A stretch of 64,000 bases of DNA from Armatimonadota bacterium (GCA_020846715.1 JADLDK010000022.1:1-64000); one strand, 5' to 3'; positions 9,056 through 18,444 are shown, numbered from the stretch's first letter. Notes: generated from the sequence alone by a model not told the origin. Program-made: numbers and translations.

Positions 9056-9877
9056 TCACAGCCTTCTATCATTATCCGAAAGCGTCAGAAATGCGGCCCT
9101 TCTGTCGCCCTTCCATATCTCGATCGCGCCGTTATGGTAGCGCAGGCGCACCTGGTCCTTTTCATCCAATAGAATGGAGCCTCCGTCACCAAGCCGGATT
9201 TCCTTGCCGTGGAGGTCAATCCCGGTCTTGTAGGAGCCATTGACGTCAATAGCTACGTCGCCCTTGCTGTCAATGTTGATCGCTCGCGTGAAGCCCCCGT
9301 CGCCGTGAATCTGCATCCCGAAATCGCAGGGCTTGGGCGAGCATGAAATGGACTGGACATTGACGCCTATATTTCGTGTGGCCTCAGAGCCTGTGTAGTC
9401 GTTGAACATCTCCACGTTCACGCCAAGGGCCACCGCTCTGTTGTGCGCAAAGACTTCCGAGTGCAGCCCTGCGGACCAGCCCGGACCGTACTTGTGCAGC
9501 CGGGAGCACAGAACGCATGCGTCCCCCTGCTCGTGATGCGTGTCGAGATGCGCATAGACAGTCCATGGGTAAGAGTTCTTCCCTTTCTCTTCGTGACTGA
9601 GTGAGAGAATCTCGTGCGTCATCGCCCGTCCGTTGTTGTCGTCCGAGCGCTGGAAGTGAATCATCGTGTCCAGTGGCTCCACCGGCGGGACGCCAAGGGA
9701 TACGCGCTGTTTCAGTACCTCACCGTCTGTCTTGAGCGAGCGGCCTTCTACCGCTTCTCTGGCCCATGCGGCCGCCCCGGAAACTCCTCCAAACGCCGCT
9801 GCAAGCGCTGTGCGCAAGAAGCCTCGCCGCGTTGTTTCTGGTGACCGGGCAGCTGTTTTTTGTGTTATTTGTTTCAT
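9056..9877 (-). CDS. Tat-exported protein of unknown function
   Basis: The N-terminus carries a twin-arginine signal (TRRGFLRTALAAAFGG, residues about 16-31), so export in folded form is expected. The rest (273 aa total) has short beta-rich segments: HFQRSDDNNGRAMTHEIL, HGDGGFTRAINIDSKGDVAI, LGDGGSILLDEKDQVRLRYH. The repeating DxxG turns recall trimeric beta-structured tail or collar proteins, but I do not recognise the family. A CxxC (ACVLCS) near residue 115 could bind metal or a cofactor. A GGAG ribosome site precedes the ATG. There is no evident operon partner. Confidence 0.75.
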   Translation of the reverse strand: MKQITQKTAARSPETTRRGFLRTALAAAFGGVSGAAAWAREAVEGRSLKTDGEVLKQRVSLGVPPVEPLDTMIHFQRSDDNNGRAMTHEILSLSHEEKGKNSYPWTVYAHLDTHHEQGDACVLCSRLHKYGPGWSAGLHSEVFAHNRAVALGVNVEMFNDYTGSEATRNIGVNVQSISCSPKPCDFGMQIHGDGGFTRAINIDSKGDVAIDVNGSYKTGIDLHGKEIRLGDGGSILLDEKDQVRLRYHNGAIEIWKGDRRAAFLTLSDNDRRL

Positions 9878-9993
9878 TTCTTTATCTCCATTGGGCTAAT
9901 GCGCTATTATAGGGGCGCGTGGACGCAGGCGGAAGAGACGCATTCTCGTCATTTACGTCATGGCCTGCAGTTGTCCTCAGTTAGGGTCACGGC

Positions 9994-10443
9994 ATGACTT
10001 ATGGACTGATCAGCGTTCTGTTCTTTATTGTGGGAGTCGTGTTGCTCCTCGCAGAGGCGCACGTGCCTGGGGGGCTCCTCGGCGTTATTGGAGCCGGTAC
10101 GATTGCGGGGGCGATCGCTGGCCTCCTCTTTCCTTCCCACTACTGGGTAGCCTTCGCCATTGCCTTCGCCGCAATGGGGGCTGTGAGCGCTGTGTTTTTC
10201 ATGCTTGTCTATCGCGTCTGGCGGCGGCGGATTCAGGGGCGGGATGTCATGGCGGCGTCCACGCTTGCAGATCAGGAGGGAGTGGTTTTAGAGACTGTGG
10301 ACGCTCACTCGATGGACGGAAAAGTCAGCGTTGGTGGGGATGTCTGGACGGCGCAGTCGGAAGAAACGCTTGAGCCTGGAACACCTGTCGTCGTCATCCG
10401 GATCGAAGGCGTGCGGGCGATTGTCCGCAGAAAGGCAGACTAA
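9994..10443 (+). CDS. NfeD-like membrane protein
   Basis: 149 aa with about three transmembrane segments (residues 5-25, 27-47, 52-75) followed by a small OB-fold (GVVLETVDAHSMDGKVSVGGDVW... VVVIRIEGVRAIVRR). This is the short NfeD architecture lacking the ClpP-like protease domain. Its stop overlaps the start of the next gene (TAATG), an SPFH/stomatin gene. NfeD and stomatin are classically paired and probably form a membrane microdomain complex for quality control. That role comes from the family, not from this sequence. Confidence 0.88.
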   Translation: MTYGLISVLFFIVGVVLLLAEAHVPGGLLGVIGAGTIAGAIAGLLFPSHYWVAFAIAFAAMGAVSAVFFMLVYRVWRRRIQGRDVMAASTLADQEGVVLETVDAHSMDGKVSVGGDVWTAQSEETLEPGTPVVVIRIEGVRAIVRRKAD

Positions 10444-11327
10444 TGGAAGGCCTGATTGCGATATTTGTCGCTCTTGTCGTTGGAATTTTCCTGCTCAGCA
10501 CAATTCGGCGGTCTATGACGTGGATTCGCCCGTTTCAACGAGGGCTGCACGAGCGTTTCGGTCGCTTTATGGAGACGCTGGAGCCCGGCTTCTACTTCAT
10601 CCCGAAGATCATACCTTTCATCGATGTTGTTGTGACGATGGATCTGCGCGAGTTCTTTGTGGAGATACCCGAAGCGCGCGTCATCACCCGGGACAACGTT
10701 GTGCTTGAGGTCGATTGCATCGTCTTCTACCAGGTGGTTGAGGCATCGAAGGCGTTTTATGAAGTCAACAATCTGGATGGTGCGGTCGTCAATCTGGCGG
10801 AGCCGGGTCTCAGAAACGTCATCGGCACCTTTACCGTGGACGAGGCTCTGGCTTCTCGCGAAATCATCAACACGCGGCTGCGTGACGACATGGACCGGTA
10901 TACGGACAAATGGGGCACGCGCGTGACGAAAGTCGAAGTCAAGCGCATTGACCCGCCAAAAGACATTCAGGAAGCAATGCACAAGGAGAAGACCGCCGAG
11001 CAGATTCGCCGCGCGGTCGTCATCGAAGCTGAGGGACAGAAGGCTGCGGCTATCAACGTTGCTGAGGGGCGCAAACAGTCAGCCATCCTGGAGGCTGAAG
11101 GGCAGATGCAGGCGCAGATTGATCTGGCAGAGGGACAGTCCAAAGCCATCACGCTGGTGCTGGACGCTTTGCACAATGGCAAGGTGGATGAAGAAGTGCT
11201 GAACTACATCTTCGTCAAAGACACCCTGCCAAAAATGTTCACCTCAGAAAGCAACAAATGGATTCTGAACTTCGACCTGCCTGACATTCTGAACAAAGTG
11301 AAAGCACTGGCTTCTCCGAAAGACTGA
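10443..11327 (+). CDS. SPFH/Band 7 (stomatin/slipin) family protein
   Basis: 294 aa: one N-terminal membrane segment (residues 1-20), a Band 7 domain (FGRFMETLEPGFYFIPKI, MDLREFFVEIPEARVITRDN, RLRDDMDRYTDKWGTRVTKV), then a long Ala/Glu/Gln-rich coiled coil (about 180-245, with EAEGQKAAAINVAEG) and an amphipathic tail. This is the slipin type. Such proteins form large rings at the membrane. It is translationally coupled to the NfeD gene, with which it should form a complex. Confidence 0.9.
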   Translation: MEGLIAIFVALVVGIFLLSTIRRSMTWIRPFQRGLHERFGRFMETLEPGFYFIPKIIPFIDVVVTMDLREFFVEIPEARVITRDNVVLEVDCIVFYQVVEASKAFYEVNNLDGAVVNLAEPGLRNVIGTFTVDEALASREIINTRLRDDMDRYTDKWGTRVTKVEVKRIDPPKDIQEAMHKEKTAEQIRRAVVIEAEGQKAAAINVAEGRKQSAILEAEGQMQAQIDLAEGQSKAITLVLDALHNGKVDEEVLNYIFVKDTLPKMFTSESNKWILNFDLPDILNKVKALASPKD

Positions 11328-11722
11328 GGGCGCGATCAGCGCCGGGCGCATTCCCAGGCTTCACCAGTAGGAATCCGTTTGAGCCTTTTGGGCTACGCAC
11401 AAACTCTGCTTCAGATCACTCTTCCAGCAGCCCACCCGGCTAGCTCTCGTTTGGCCCTTGCGTCCGAGGGGCGCGTATAACAGGCCGCTGGTGTATGCGG
11501 GGCGCTTTTGGATAAACTGCTAGCGTGTACCTTTACGGTGCACCGCTGAAGGCATAGCTGTCACTTCAGCTTCTGTCTCCAGGAGAGCCTCCGACGTCTC
11601 TTCACAGCCCTTACGGCATCGCTCACGCCGCTCCAAACCGCCTGCGAAAACTCCGTTGGCCGCTGTCGCAGTCGGGTTGAGATGGCGGCCGGCTGCTTGT
11701 CAGGAAATCAAAGCTGGACTGT
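11328..11722. other. 395-bp intergenic region, no gene seen
   Basis: No coding frame with a ribosome site was found. Two small hairpins are visible. GGCGC/GCGCC (11329-11343) lies right after the SPFH stop and may end that operon. GCTGAAG/CTTCAGC (11545-11570) is a perfect 7-bp stem with a 12-nt loop. Neither has a T-tract. The remainder shows nothing I can name. Confidence 0.4.
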
Positions 11723-12985
11723 ATGGTCAAGACAACTTTACTGAAAAATGGAGTTCGTGTTATCACTGAGCATGTTCCGTACGTGGAGAGTGTGGCGCTT
11801 GGTGTCTGGGTCGGCGCGGGCGCCAAGAACGAACAGCCTTCACAGTACGGCGTTTCTCACTTCCTGGAGCATATGCTTTTCAAAGGCACCCATCGTCGAA
11901 GCGCAAAAGGCATTGCGGATGAGGTGGCCTCGGTCGGCGGTCATATCAACGCCGCCACAGACCGTGAGTACACAACATATTACGTCCGCATGCTCAAGGA
12001 GTATGTGCCTCTTGGCATGGATGTGCTCACGGACATGGTTTTGGATTCGGCGCTGGATACGCAGGAGTTGGAGAGAGAAAAAGACGTCGTTGTGGAGGAG
12101 ATACGCCGCCATACAGATATGCCGGAAGACCATGTCCACGACGTCCTGGCGGAAGTGTCATGGGATGGACATCAACTTGGACACAGCGTACTGGGTAGCG
12201 AACAGACAGTGCGGAATGCGACCTCCGACACGCTCCGGGCGTACTTGCGGGAACATTACACGCCGCAGCATATCGTCGTGTCTGCGGCCGGTAATCTGGC
12301 GCACGAGCAGATTGTAGAGCTTGCCGAAGGCACGCTCGGGCAGTTGAGCGGGGAGTCTGTGGAGCAAGAGATTCCGCCGCTTCACCATCATCCGGATACC
12401 CGCCTTGTTGACAAGGACACTGAAGCCGCTTACTTCTGCCTTGGCGCTCCGGGTTATGCCGAGAAGGACGACCGGAAGTACGCGCTGGCCATTCTGGATG
12501 TTGTCATGGGCGGCGGGATGAGCAGTCGCCTGTTTCAGGAAGTTCGCGAGAAGCGCGGCCTGGCCTATGACATCGGCTCTTACCGGGTGAGCTTCCACGA
12601 GGGCGGAATGTTTGCGGTGTACGGCGGCACAGGGGTCAGCACTCTGGGCGAGGTAGTCAGCCTGGTGCATGATGAGTGCCGGCGCGTGCGCACAGAGCCA
12701 GTGCCGGAGGAGGAGTTCAAGCGCGCCCAGACACTGATCCGGGGTTCCCTGCTATTCTCTGAAGAGAGTATGGGAAGCCGCATGGGACGGATGGCCAGGA
12801 GTCTCTTGGACTACGGGCGTCTGATTACTCTGGAGGAAGTCATCTCGGCAATTATGGCGGTAACACCCCAGGACGTAATTGCTGTGGCCAACGAAGTGTT
12901 GCAGCCAGACAAAATGTCTATGGCGGTGATTGGTCCCGTGGAAGACGTTGAAAGGACGCTAAAGACGGCAGGCTTACCGTCTTGA
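11723..12985 (+). CDS. M16 family zinc metallopeptidase (processing-peptidase-like)
   Basis: 420-aa insulinase-family protein. The inverted zinc motif HFLEH (His46, Glu49, His50) is intact, and the distal Glu lies in EKDVVVEEIRRHTDMPEDH, so this is a catalytic member and not the inactive partner subunit. The C-terminal M16_C half includes EVREKRGLAYDIGSY, the conserved substrate-binding region. No signal peptide is present, so it is probably cytoplasmic, like Firmicutes YmxG/MlpA, which also sits next to dap genes. It runs in the same direction as dapB, 123 bp downstream. Confidence 0.92.
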   Translation: MVKTTLLKNGVRVITEHVPYVESVALGVWVGAGAKNEQPSQYGVSHFLEHMLFKGTHRRSAKGIADEVASVGGHINAATDREYTTYYVRMLKEYVPLGMDVLTDMVLDSALDTQELEREKDVVVEEIRRHTDMPEDHVHDVLAEVSWDGHQLGHSVLGSEQTVRNATSDTLRAYLREHYTPQHIVVSAAGNLAHEQIVELAEGTLGQLSGESVEQEIPPLHHHPDTRLVDKDTEAAYFCLGAPGYAEKDDRKYALAILDVVMGGGMSSRLFQEVREKRGLAYDIGSYRVSFHEGGMFAVYGGTGVSTLGEVVSLVHDECRRVRTEPVPEEEFKRAQTLIRGSLLFSEESMGSRMGRMARSLLDYGRLITLEEVISAIMAVTPQDVIAVANEVLQPDKMSMAVIGPVEDVERTLKTAGLPS

Positions 12986-13108
12986 AAGTCCCACTGGCTG
13001 TCTGTAACGCGAGGACGTCATCTCAGCGGCTTTCCTGGCGGTTGTCACGTGCAGGATACACGAGGCGCCGCGGCGGTGACATAGGGTTAAACTGGTAGGC
13101 GATAAGTG

Positions 13109-13873
13109 ATGTCAGACCCCGTTAGGGTTGGAGTTTCTGGATTTCTTGGGCGGATGGGCGCCAATGTAGTGGAAGCCGTGCAAGGCGCCTCGGACATGCT
13201 CTATGTTGGGGGCGCGGATCCTTCGGCACAAGCGAGTGTATCGGAAAATCGCTACGATCGAATAGAGGATCTGCTTGAAAATGCACGTCCCGACGTTGTA
13301 GTGGACTTCTCCGTTCCCGCCAGCGTCTATGACAACGCTATGAAGACTCTTCGCGCTGGGGCGCACTGTGTGGTAGGGACGACAGGGCTTTCGGAGGAAC
13401 AGCGTCAGTATCTCGACGACGCTGCCAGAGCGCGCTCCGTTGGCATTCTCGTAGCGCCGAACTTTGCGGTTGGCGCGGTTCTGATGATGGAGTTTGCCCG
13501 CAAAGCCAGCGCCTTTTTCGAAGGAGTTGAGATAATCGAGCTCCACCACGACAAAAAGGTGGACGCTCCGTCCGGGACAGCGCTCATGACGGCTGGTAAA
13601 ATAGGGGAAAACTGGCAGCCTGCAGCGCAATCAGATACCAGTAGAGCCCCTGCGCGTGGACAGGCCGTATCTGGAGTCGCTGTCCACAGCGTGCGCCTGC
13701 CTGGTCTGGTGGCGCATCAGGAGGTGCTTTTTGGCAATCCCGGAGAGGCGCTGACAATCCGGCACGATTCGTTCGACCGCAAGAGCTTTATGCCGGGAGT
13801 CCTGCTGGGCGTGCGTCGCATTCGCGAGCATCAGGGATTGGTGTACGGGTTAGAAAACTTCCTGTTCGGCTAG
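13109..13873 (+). CDS. dapB: 4-hydroxy-tetrahydrodipicolinate reductase
   Basis: Cytoplasmic NAD(P)H-dependent reductase that follows DapA in lysine/diaminopimelate synthesis. The N-terminal Rossmann motif GVSGFLGRMG is somewhat shortened. VGTTGLS and APNFAVGAVLM follow, then the signature HHDKKVDAPSGTAL (about residues 145-158) that holds the catalytic His and Lys. The 254-aa length is normal. GTG 13106 directly precedes ATG 13109, and either could be used. It is part of an asd-dapA cluster that supplies meso-diaminopimelate for peptidoglycan and lysine. Confidence 0.95.
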   Translation: MSDPVRVGVSGFLGRMGANVVEAVQGASDMLYVGGADPSAQASVSENRYDRIEDLLENARPDVVVDFSVPASVYDNAMKTLRAGAHCVVGTTGLSEEQRQYLDDAARARSVGILVAPNFAVGAVLMMEFARKASAFFEGVEIIELHHDKKVDAPSGTALMTAGKIGENWQPAAQSDTSRAPARGQAVSGVAVHSVRLPGLVAHQEVLFGNPGEALTIRHDSFDRKSFMPGVLLGVRRIREHQGLVYGLENFLFG

Positions 13874-13890
13874 ACTCTAGTTCGCTGGCC

Positions 13891-13928
13891 TGTCACCGGA
13901 CGGCCTGGCCGTACAGCTACCGGTGACA
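13891..13928 (+). terminator. Nested hairpin between dapB and asd
   Basis: TGTCACCGG (13891-13899) and CCGGTGACA (13920-13928) form a perfect 9-bp stem. The loop holds a smaller ACGGC/GCCGT hairpin. There is no T-tract, so this may be a terminator-like, attenuator or processing element. Confidence 0.4.
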
Positions 13929-14004
13929 AGACAGATTTCACTACAGGCCGCCTTCGATTAACTTCGACAGGCGCATTTCAGGAAAGGTTCAGCTTCATAA
14001 GATA

Positions 14005-15030
14005 ATGGAAAGCTACGAGGTCGTTGTTGTCGGCGCCGGTCTGGTCGGCGAAGAGATGGTCAAGGTTCTAAAGCAGCGGAAGTTTCCGGTTAAGAACCTC
14101 ACGATACTGGCCCGCAGCGCGCGCAAACAGATCATCGACGGCGATGAATACACCGTCCTGCCGACCTCCGCCGAAGCCTTTGATGGCAAGGATATTGCGT
14201 TTTTTGCTGGCACGGAAGGTGAGAAGGGAGCAAGCCAGACCTTTGGCTGGGAGGCGGTGAAGCGCGGGTGTTTCGTCATCGACAACGGGGATGATTTCCG
14301 TATGGACGACCGCGTGCCACTGGTGGTGCCGGAGGCCAATGCGGAAGACATCGCGTCGCATCAGGGCTTCGTCTCCAATCCCAACTGCAGCACTATCCAG
14401 ATGGTGGCAGCGCTTGCGCCACTCCACAGAAAGGCGAAGATGCGCCGCGTGGTTGTCTCCACCTACCAGTCCGTTTCTGGAAGTGGAGGCGGGGCTGTGC
14501 GCGAGCTCGAAAAGCAGGTGATGGAGTACGCTGAGGGTGGCGTAAAGACTGTTGAGCAATATTCTTATCAGATTCTGGGTAACCTGATTCCGCAGATCAG
14601 CAGCCTCAAAGACGAGTTTCCGGGGTACTACGGGGAAGAAATTAAAATGATCAAGGAAACTCGCAAGATCTTTGGCGTCCCGAATCTGCCCGTGTCTGCC
14701 ACCTGTGTGCGTGTACCGGTGCGCCGTGGGCACTCCGAAACGATCAACGTTGAGTTTGAGCACCCGATCACTCCGGATGAAGCGCGAAAGCTGCTGGCCG
14801 ATGAGCCGGGTATAGTTGTCATTGACGACCCGGCCAGCGGTAAATACCCCATGCCGCTGGACGTTGAGGATAAGGATGAGACGTACGTGGGTCGCATTCG
14901 CCAGGACCCGGGCAACCCCAATGCCCTGGATATCTGGGTGGTGGCCGACAACATCCGCAAGGGCGCGGCTACGAATGCCGTTCAGATTGCAGAAATTGCT
15001 GTCAAGAACGGTTGGTTGAGGAGAAACTGA
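14005..15030 (+). CDS. asd: Aspartate-semialdehyde dehydrogenase
   Basis: NADP-dependent enzyme that reduces aspartyl phosphate to aspartate semialdehyde, the branch point to lysine, DAP, methionine and threonine. N-terminal Rossmann fold (VVVVGAGLVGEEMVKVL), then NPNCST with the nucleophile Cys128, SVSGSGGGAVRE, and a catalytic-type His in RVPVRRGHSETINVEF. 341 aa is the expected length. The stop overlaps the dapA start (TGATG), so the two are translationally coupled. Confidence 0.95.
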   Translation: MESYEVVVVGAGLVGEEMVKVLKQRKFPVKNLTILARSARKQIIDGDEYTVLPTSAEAFDGKDIAFFAGTEGEKGASQTFGWEAVKRGCFVIDNGDDFRMDDRVPLVVPEANAEDIASHQGFVSNPNCSTIQMVAALAPLHRKAKMRRVVVSTYQSVSGSGGGAVRELEKQVMEYAEGGVKTVEQYSYQILGNLIPQISSLKDEFPGYYGEEIKMIKETRKIFGVPNLPVSATCVRVPVRRGHSETINVEFEHPITPDEARKLLADEPGIVVIDDPASGKYPMPLDVEDKDETYVGRIRQDPGNPNALDIWVVADNIRKGAATNAVQIAEIAVKNGWLRRN

Positions 15031-15968
15031 TGCCGCACAGCGCAAGGCAACCTCGATTCGGCCGGGTTCTGACCGCTATGGTCACACCGTTCAAGGCCGA
15101 TCTTTCTATGGACTACGACCGTGCCGCCGAGCTGGCCATAGCGATCATCGAGTCGGGTTCGGACGGCGTGGTGATCGCTGGTACAACAGGTGAGTCCGCA
15201 ACGCTGACTATGCAGGAGCAGGGAGAGCTCTTCCGTGTTGTACGGGAGGCCGTCGGTGACAAAGGCGCTGTAATCGGAGGCGCGGGCGCTAACTCCACCT
15301 CCGAGTGCCTTGAACTCTGCCATTACGCTCAGAAAGCCGGGTGTGATGCGCTGCTGCTGGTAGCTCCTTATTACAACAAGCCTTCTCAGGAGGGTTTGTA
15401 TCAGCATTTCAAGTACGTCACAGAGCACACGGAGTTGCCGATTATTCTCTACAATATCCCGGGGCGGTGCTCCGTCAACATGGAGCCTTCGACCGTAGCG
15501 CGACTTGCGAAGCTGCCGACAATCGTGGGCGTCAAAGAGGCCAGCGGAGTGCTGGATCAGGTAACTGACATTATCTCTCGCGTCCACCCCGTCCGCCCGG
15601 ATTTTGATGTCTATAGTGGGGACGACAGCATCACGCTTCCAATTATGAGCGTGGGCGGCGTTGGCGTGGTCAGTGTGGCGGGGCATCTGGTCAGCGCACA
15701 GATTCAGCAGATGGTGGCCGCCTTTGTGGAAGGGCGCCCTGAAGAGGCCGCCAGGCGCAACGCGGAGTTGTTCCCCTTCTTCAAGTCTCTGTTTATCACC
15801 ACGAACCCTGTGCCCGTGAAAGCTGCGCTGAAACTCAGCGGTTGGGACTGCGGGGGGATGCGCCTGCCCATGGTGGATGCGACGGAGGCAGAGATTTCCC
15901 AGCTTCAGGCGGCTTTGAACGCGCTGAAGAGCGGGGTGGATCTCAAGGCTGAGATCGCAAGAGTTTGA
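15030..15968 (+). CDS. dapA: 4-hydroxy-tetrahydrodipicolinate synthase
   Basis: Class I aldolase-type (beta/alpha)8 enzyme that condenses pyruvate with aspartate semialdehyde. Schiff-base Lys169 lies in GVKEASG. Tyr141 (LYNIPGR) and the GTTGES loop complete the active site. The ATG at 15030 overlaps the asd stop and has a strong GAGGAG ribosome site. A TTG at 15012 is in frame but lies upstream of that site. At 312 aa it carries a short N-terminal and C-terminal extension. It precedes and overlaps the RNase J gene. Confidence 0.95.
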   Translation: MPHSARQPRFGRVLTAMVTPFKADLSMDYDRAAELAIAIIESGSDGVVIAGTTGESATLTMQEQGELFRVVREAVGDKGAVIGGAGANSTSECLELCHYAQKAGCDALLLVAPYYNKPSQEGLYQHFKYVTEHTELPIILYNIPGRCSVNMEPSTVARLAKLPTIVGVKEASGVLDQVTDIISRVHPVRPDFDVYSGDDSITLPIMSVGGVGVVSVAGHLVSAQIQQMVAAFVEGRPEEAARRNAELFPFFKSLFITTNPVPVKAALKLSGWDCGGMRLPMVDATEAEISQLQAALNALKSGVDLKAEIARV

Positions 15969-17680
15969 AAGACTCTGTGGAAGTAACTCAGCTTGACGGT
16001 GAGACAGTCGTCGAAGCGCCTGTTCCTGACCCCAATGCCGTTGCGCTGATTCCGCTGGGGGGTGTGGGCGAAATCGGCAAGAACATGCTGCTGGTCTGTC
16101 ACGGCGGCAAGATCATTGTCATTGACGCCGGCTTGATGTTCCCTGATGAGCAGATGCTGGGGGTAGATCTGGTCATTCCGGACATCTCCTATCTCGTCAA
16201 ACGCCGCGAAGATGTTGTCGGAATTTTCCTGACGCACGGACACGAAGATCATATTGGTGGTCTTGCGTACCTCATCCGGGATGTACCGGCGCCGGTTTAC
16301 GCTACCCGTCTGACGCTCGGGCTTGTGCGCGGCAAGCTGGAAGAGCACGGACTTACGGACGACTTGTTGAATGACGTTGTCGCCGGTGATCGCATTGAGG
16401 CCGGGCCCTTTGAAGTTGAGTTCATCCACGTCGCTCACAGCATTCCCGACGCGTGCTCTTTGGCGGTGCGCACGCCTGCGGGGACTATCGTCCACACCAG
16501 CGACTTCAAGTTCGATCCCATGCCGCTTGATGGACGTCGCGCGGATATCGCCCGCTTCGCCGAGATCGGACGCGAAGGCGTTCTGGCTCTCACCAGCGAC
16601 AGCACCAACATCGAGCGGCCTGGTTTTACCCGCAGCGAAAGCGCCTTGTCTCAGACTTTTGACCGCATCTTCTCGGACGCTCCGGGGCGCGTGATTGCTG
16701 CCAGCTTTGCTTCCAACATTCACCGCATCCAGCAGATTGCGGACCTGTCCATCAAGCATAACCGCCACCTCGCCGTAGTCGGGCGCAGCATGGAGCAGAA
16801 TGTCCGTATAGCGCGGGAGCTGGGGTATCTGCAGATTCCGGACTGGGCGCTGATTTCGCTGGACCAGCTTGACAGCTATGCTCCAAATCAGATTACAGTG
16901 ATCAGCACAGGCAGCCAGGGTGAACCGCTATCTGTACTGGCGCGGCTTTCTATGGATGATCACCGGCGGCTGAAGATTCAGCAGGGCGATACAGTGATTA
17001 TCTCTGCCAAACCCATTCCGGGGAATGAAAACCTGGTTCAGCGCGTCATCAACAATCTCTTCAAGCGTGGAGCCAGCGTCATTTATGACGACATTGAAAC
17101 GGTGCACGTCTCCGGCCACGCTAACCGCGAGGAGTTGCGGATGATGCTGAATCTGCTACAACCGCAGTACGTTGTGCCAGTTCACGGTGAGTTCCGGCAT
17201 CTTGTGAAGTACGGTGAGATGGCTGTGGAGACCGGCTACCGGTCTGCGAATGTCTTCCGCTTGGAAGTCGGGGATATGCTGCAGATGACGGCGCAGGATG
17301 CTGAGATTATCGGCCATCTGCCGTATGCGGGCAACGTGATGGTGGATGGACTGGGTGTTGGAGATGTCGGCGATGTGGCGCTTCGCGACCGCTGGCATCT
17401 GGCGAATGACGGGGTTCTGGTGGTGGTCATCTCAATCGATCAGCATACAGGCCGCGTTCTGGCGGGCCCGGACATCATAGCGCGTGGGTTCATGGAGGAT
17501 GAGGAGGCTTTCCTCACCGAGGCTCGCGAAGTCGTAGCCGAGCGCCTGGAAACAATCTCTCCGGAAGCGGCGACAGACCCCGCAACCGCCAAGCTCGAGA
17601 TTCGCAGCGCTCTGGCGAAGTTTGTCAACGCCCGCACGCGGCGCCGCCCGGTCATCATTCCCACAATTATGGAAGTCTGA
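15965..17680 (+). CDS. rnj: Ribonuclease J
   Basis: Metallo-beta-lactamase/beta-CASP nuclease of 571 aa with 5'-exonuclease and endonuclease activity on mRNA and rRNA. IPLGGVGEIGKNM starts the fold. The zinc motif HGHEDHIGG begins at His91, and further ligands lie in HSIPDACSLA and HTSDFKFD. The beta-CASP part has SFASNIHRIQQI and STGSQGEP, and the C-terminal part VPVHGEFRHL. The start is TTG, overlapping the dapA stop by 3 nt; other starts nearby are possible. B. subtilis rnjB is likewise placed after dapA, which supports the assignment. A hairpin overlaps the stop codon. Confidence 0.95.
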   Translation: MKDSVEVTQLDGETVVEAPVPDPNAVALIPLGGVGEIGKNMLLVCHGGKIIVIDAGLMFPDEQMLGVDLVIPDISYLVKRREDVVGIFLTHGHEDHIGGLAYLIRDVPAPVYATRLTLGLVRGKLEEHGLTDDLLNDVVAGDRIEAGPFEVEFIHVAHSIPDACSLAVRTPAGTIVHTSDFKFDPMPLDGRRADIARFAEIGREGVLALTSDSTNIERPGFTRSESALSQTFDRIFSDAPGRVIAASFASNIHRIQQIADLSIKHNRHLAVVGRSMEQNVRIARELGYLQIPDWALISLDQLDSYAPNQITVISTGSQGEPLSVLARLSMDDHRRLKIQQGDTVIISAKPIPGNENLVQRVINNLFKRGASVIYDDIETVHVSGHANREELRMMLNLLQPQYVVPVHGEFRHLVKYGEMAVETGYRSANVFRLEVGDMLQMTAQDAEIIGHLPYAGNVMVDGLGVGDVGDVALRDRWHLANDGVLVVVISIDQHTGRVLAGPDIIARGFMEDEEAFLTEAREVVAERLETISPEAATDPATAKLEIRSALAKFVNARTRRRPVIIPTIMEV

Positions 17681-17697
17681 TTAGTCCCAGACTTCCA
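17670..17697 (+). terminator. Hairpin at the end of the dap-rnj operon
   Basis: TGGAAGTCT (17670-17678) and AGACTTCCA (17689-17697) form a perfect 9-bp stem spanning the RNase J stop codon, with a 10-nt loop. No T-rich run follows, so termination may be weak or Rho-assisted. Confidence 0.5.
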
Positions 17698-17818
17698 CAC
17701 CCCGCAACTGCTCGTCTGCCTCTCTTGCTCACCTATCCCTGCACTGTGTCCTGCTTGCGTTTCCAAAATACTTTACTAACGCAAGCAACTTTTTCGCTAT
17801 GTCGCACGTTTCTGTATT

Positions 17819-17864
17819 AGAAAGCTGTTCAATCGCAGGAGAATGCTTTCTCATTGAAATCAAT
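17819..17864. promoter_or_regulatory. Candidate MarR operator region
   Basis: Two dyads lie just upstream of the MarR gene: AGAAAGC (17819-17825) with GCTTTCT (17845-17851), and ATTGA-AA-TCAAT (17853-17864), which is 14-25 bp before the start. The second resembles the short AT-rich palindromes bound by MarR dimers, so autoregulation of the efflux operon is likely. Confidence 0.45.
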
Positions 17865-17877
17865 TTAGCTGTTAATC

Positions 17878-18444
17878 ATGCGGGGTCAGAATACGTCTAA
17901 GCAAGGGAGTGCCGGAGCAACTGAGATACCTGTTGGCGTCAGCGCAGCTTCGGATCTGGCTGCGGCCGATGGATGCGCTGCTGCTGTATTTGAGACGGTG
18001 CCGCTGGTCATGCGCGCTGTCAAGGGCGAAATAGACGCCAGGCGAGCGGTAGATTTGTCCATGCAGCAGTTCCGCGCGCTGAAGTTCATCGAGCGGCATG
18101 AAGGCGTCCATTTATCGCGCCTGACAGAACATGTCGGGGCCACCCTTTCGGCTGTCTCCAGGCTCGTTGACGGTCTGGTAGATCGTGGACTTCTTGACCG
18201 GGAGGTGTCTGAAGACGACCGCCGGCGCGTAAAGCTGCGTCTCACACCCCTGGGAGAACGGACCATCGCCGAAGTTCACGCCGTTGCTGTCGGGACTCTG
18301 GAGCGGATTCTGCAGCCACTCTCACAGACGGAGAAAAGCCTTATAATGCTGGCGATGAACACACTGCGCACAACACTCGAGCGCCATATTACCGCGCGCG
18401 CAGACTCACAGACCAGCTCTCACACCGGGGGATCCATTGCCTAG
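17878..18444 (+). CDS. MarR-family transcriptional regulator
   Basis: 188-aa winged-helix regulator. The core covers about residues 40-160: LSMQQFRALKFIERHEGVHL, LTEHVGATLSAVSRLVDGLV (recognition helix region) and the wing SEDDRRRVKLRLTPLGE. The N- and C-terminal extensions are Ala/Ser-rich and probably disordered. It overlaps the outer-membrane channel gene by 8 nt and is first in an efflux operon, so it most likely senses an efflux substrate and represses its own operon through the dyads upstream. Confidence 0.92.
   Translation: MRGQNTSKQGSAGATEIPVGVSAASDLAAADGCAAAVFETVPLVMRAVKGEIDARRAVDLSMQQFRALKFIERHEGVHLSRLTEHVGATLSAVSRLVDGLVDRGLLDREVSEDDRRRVKLRLTPLGERTIAEVHAVAVGTLERILQPLSQTEKSLIMLAMNTLRTTLERHITARADSQTSSHTGGSIA

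Noticed and set aside
14068-15045. 325-codon minus-strand frame opposite asd
   Set aside because: Antisense to a well-conserved enzyme, no recognisable protein features; a shadow of codon bias.
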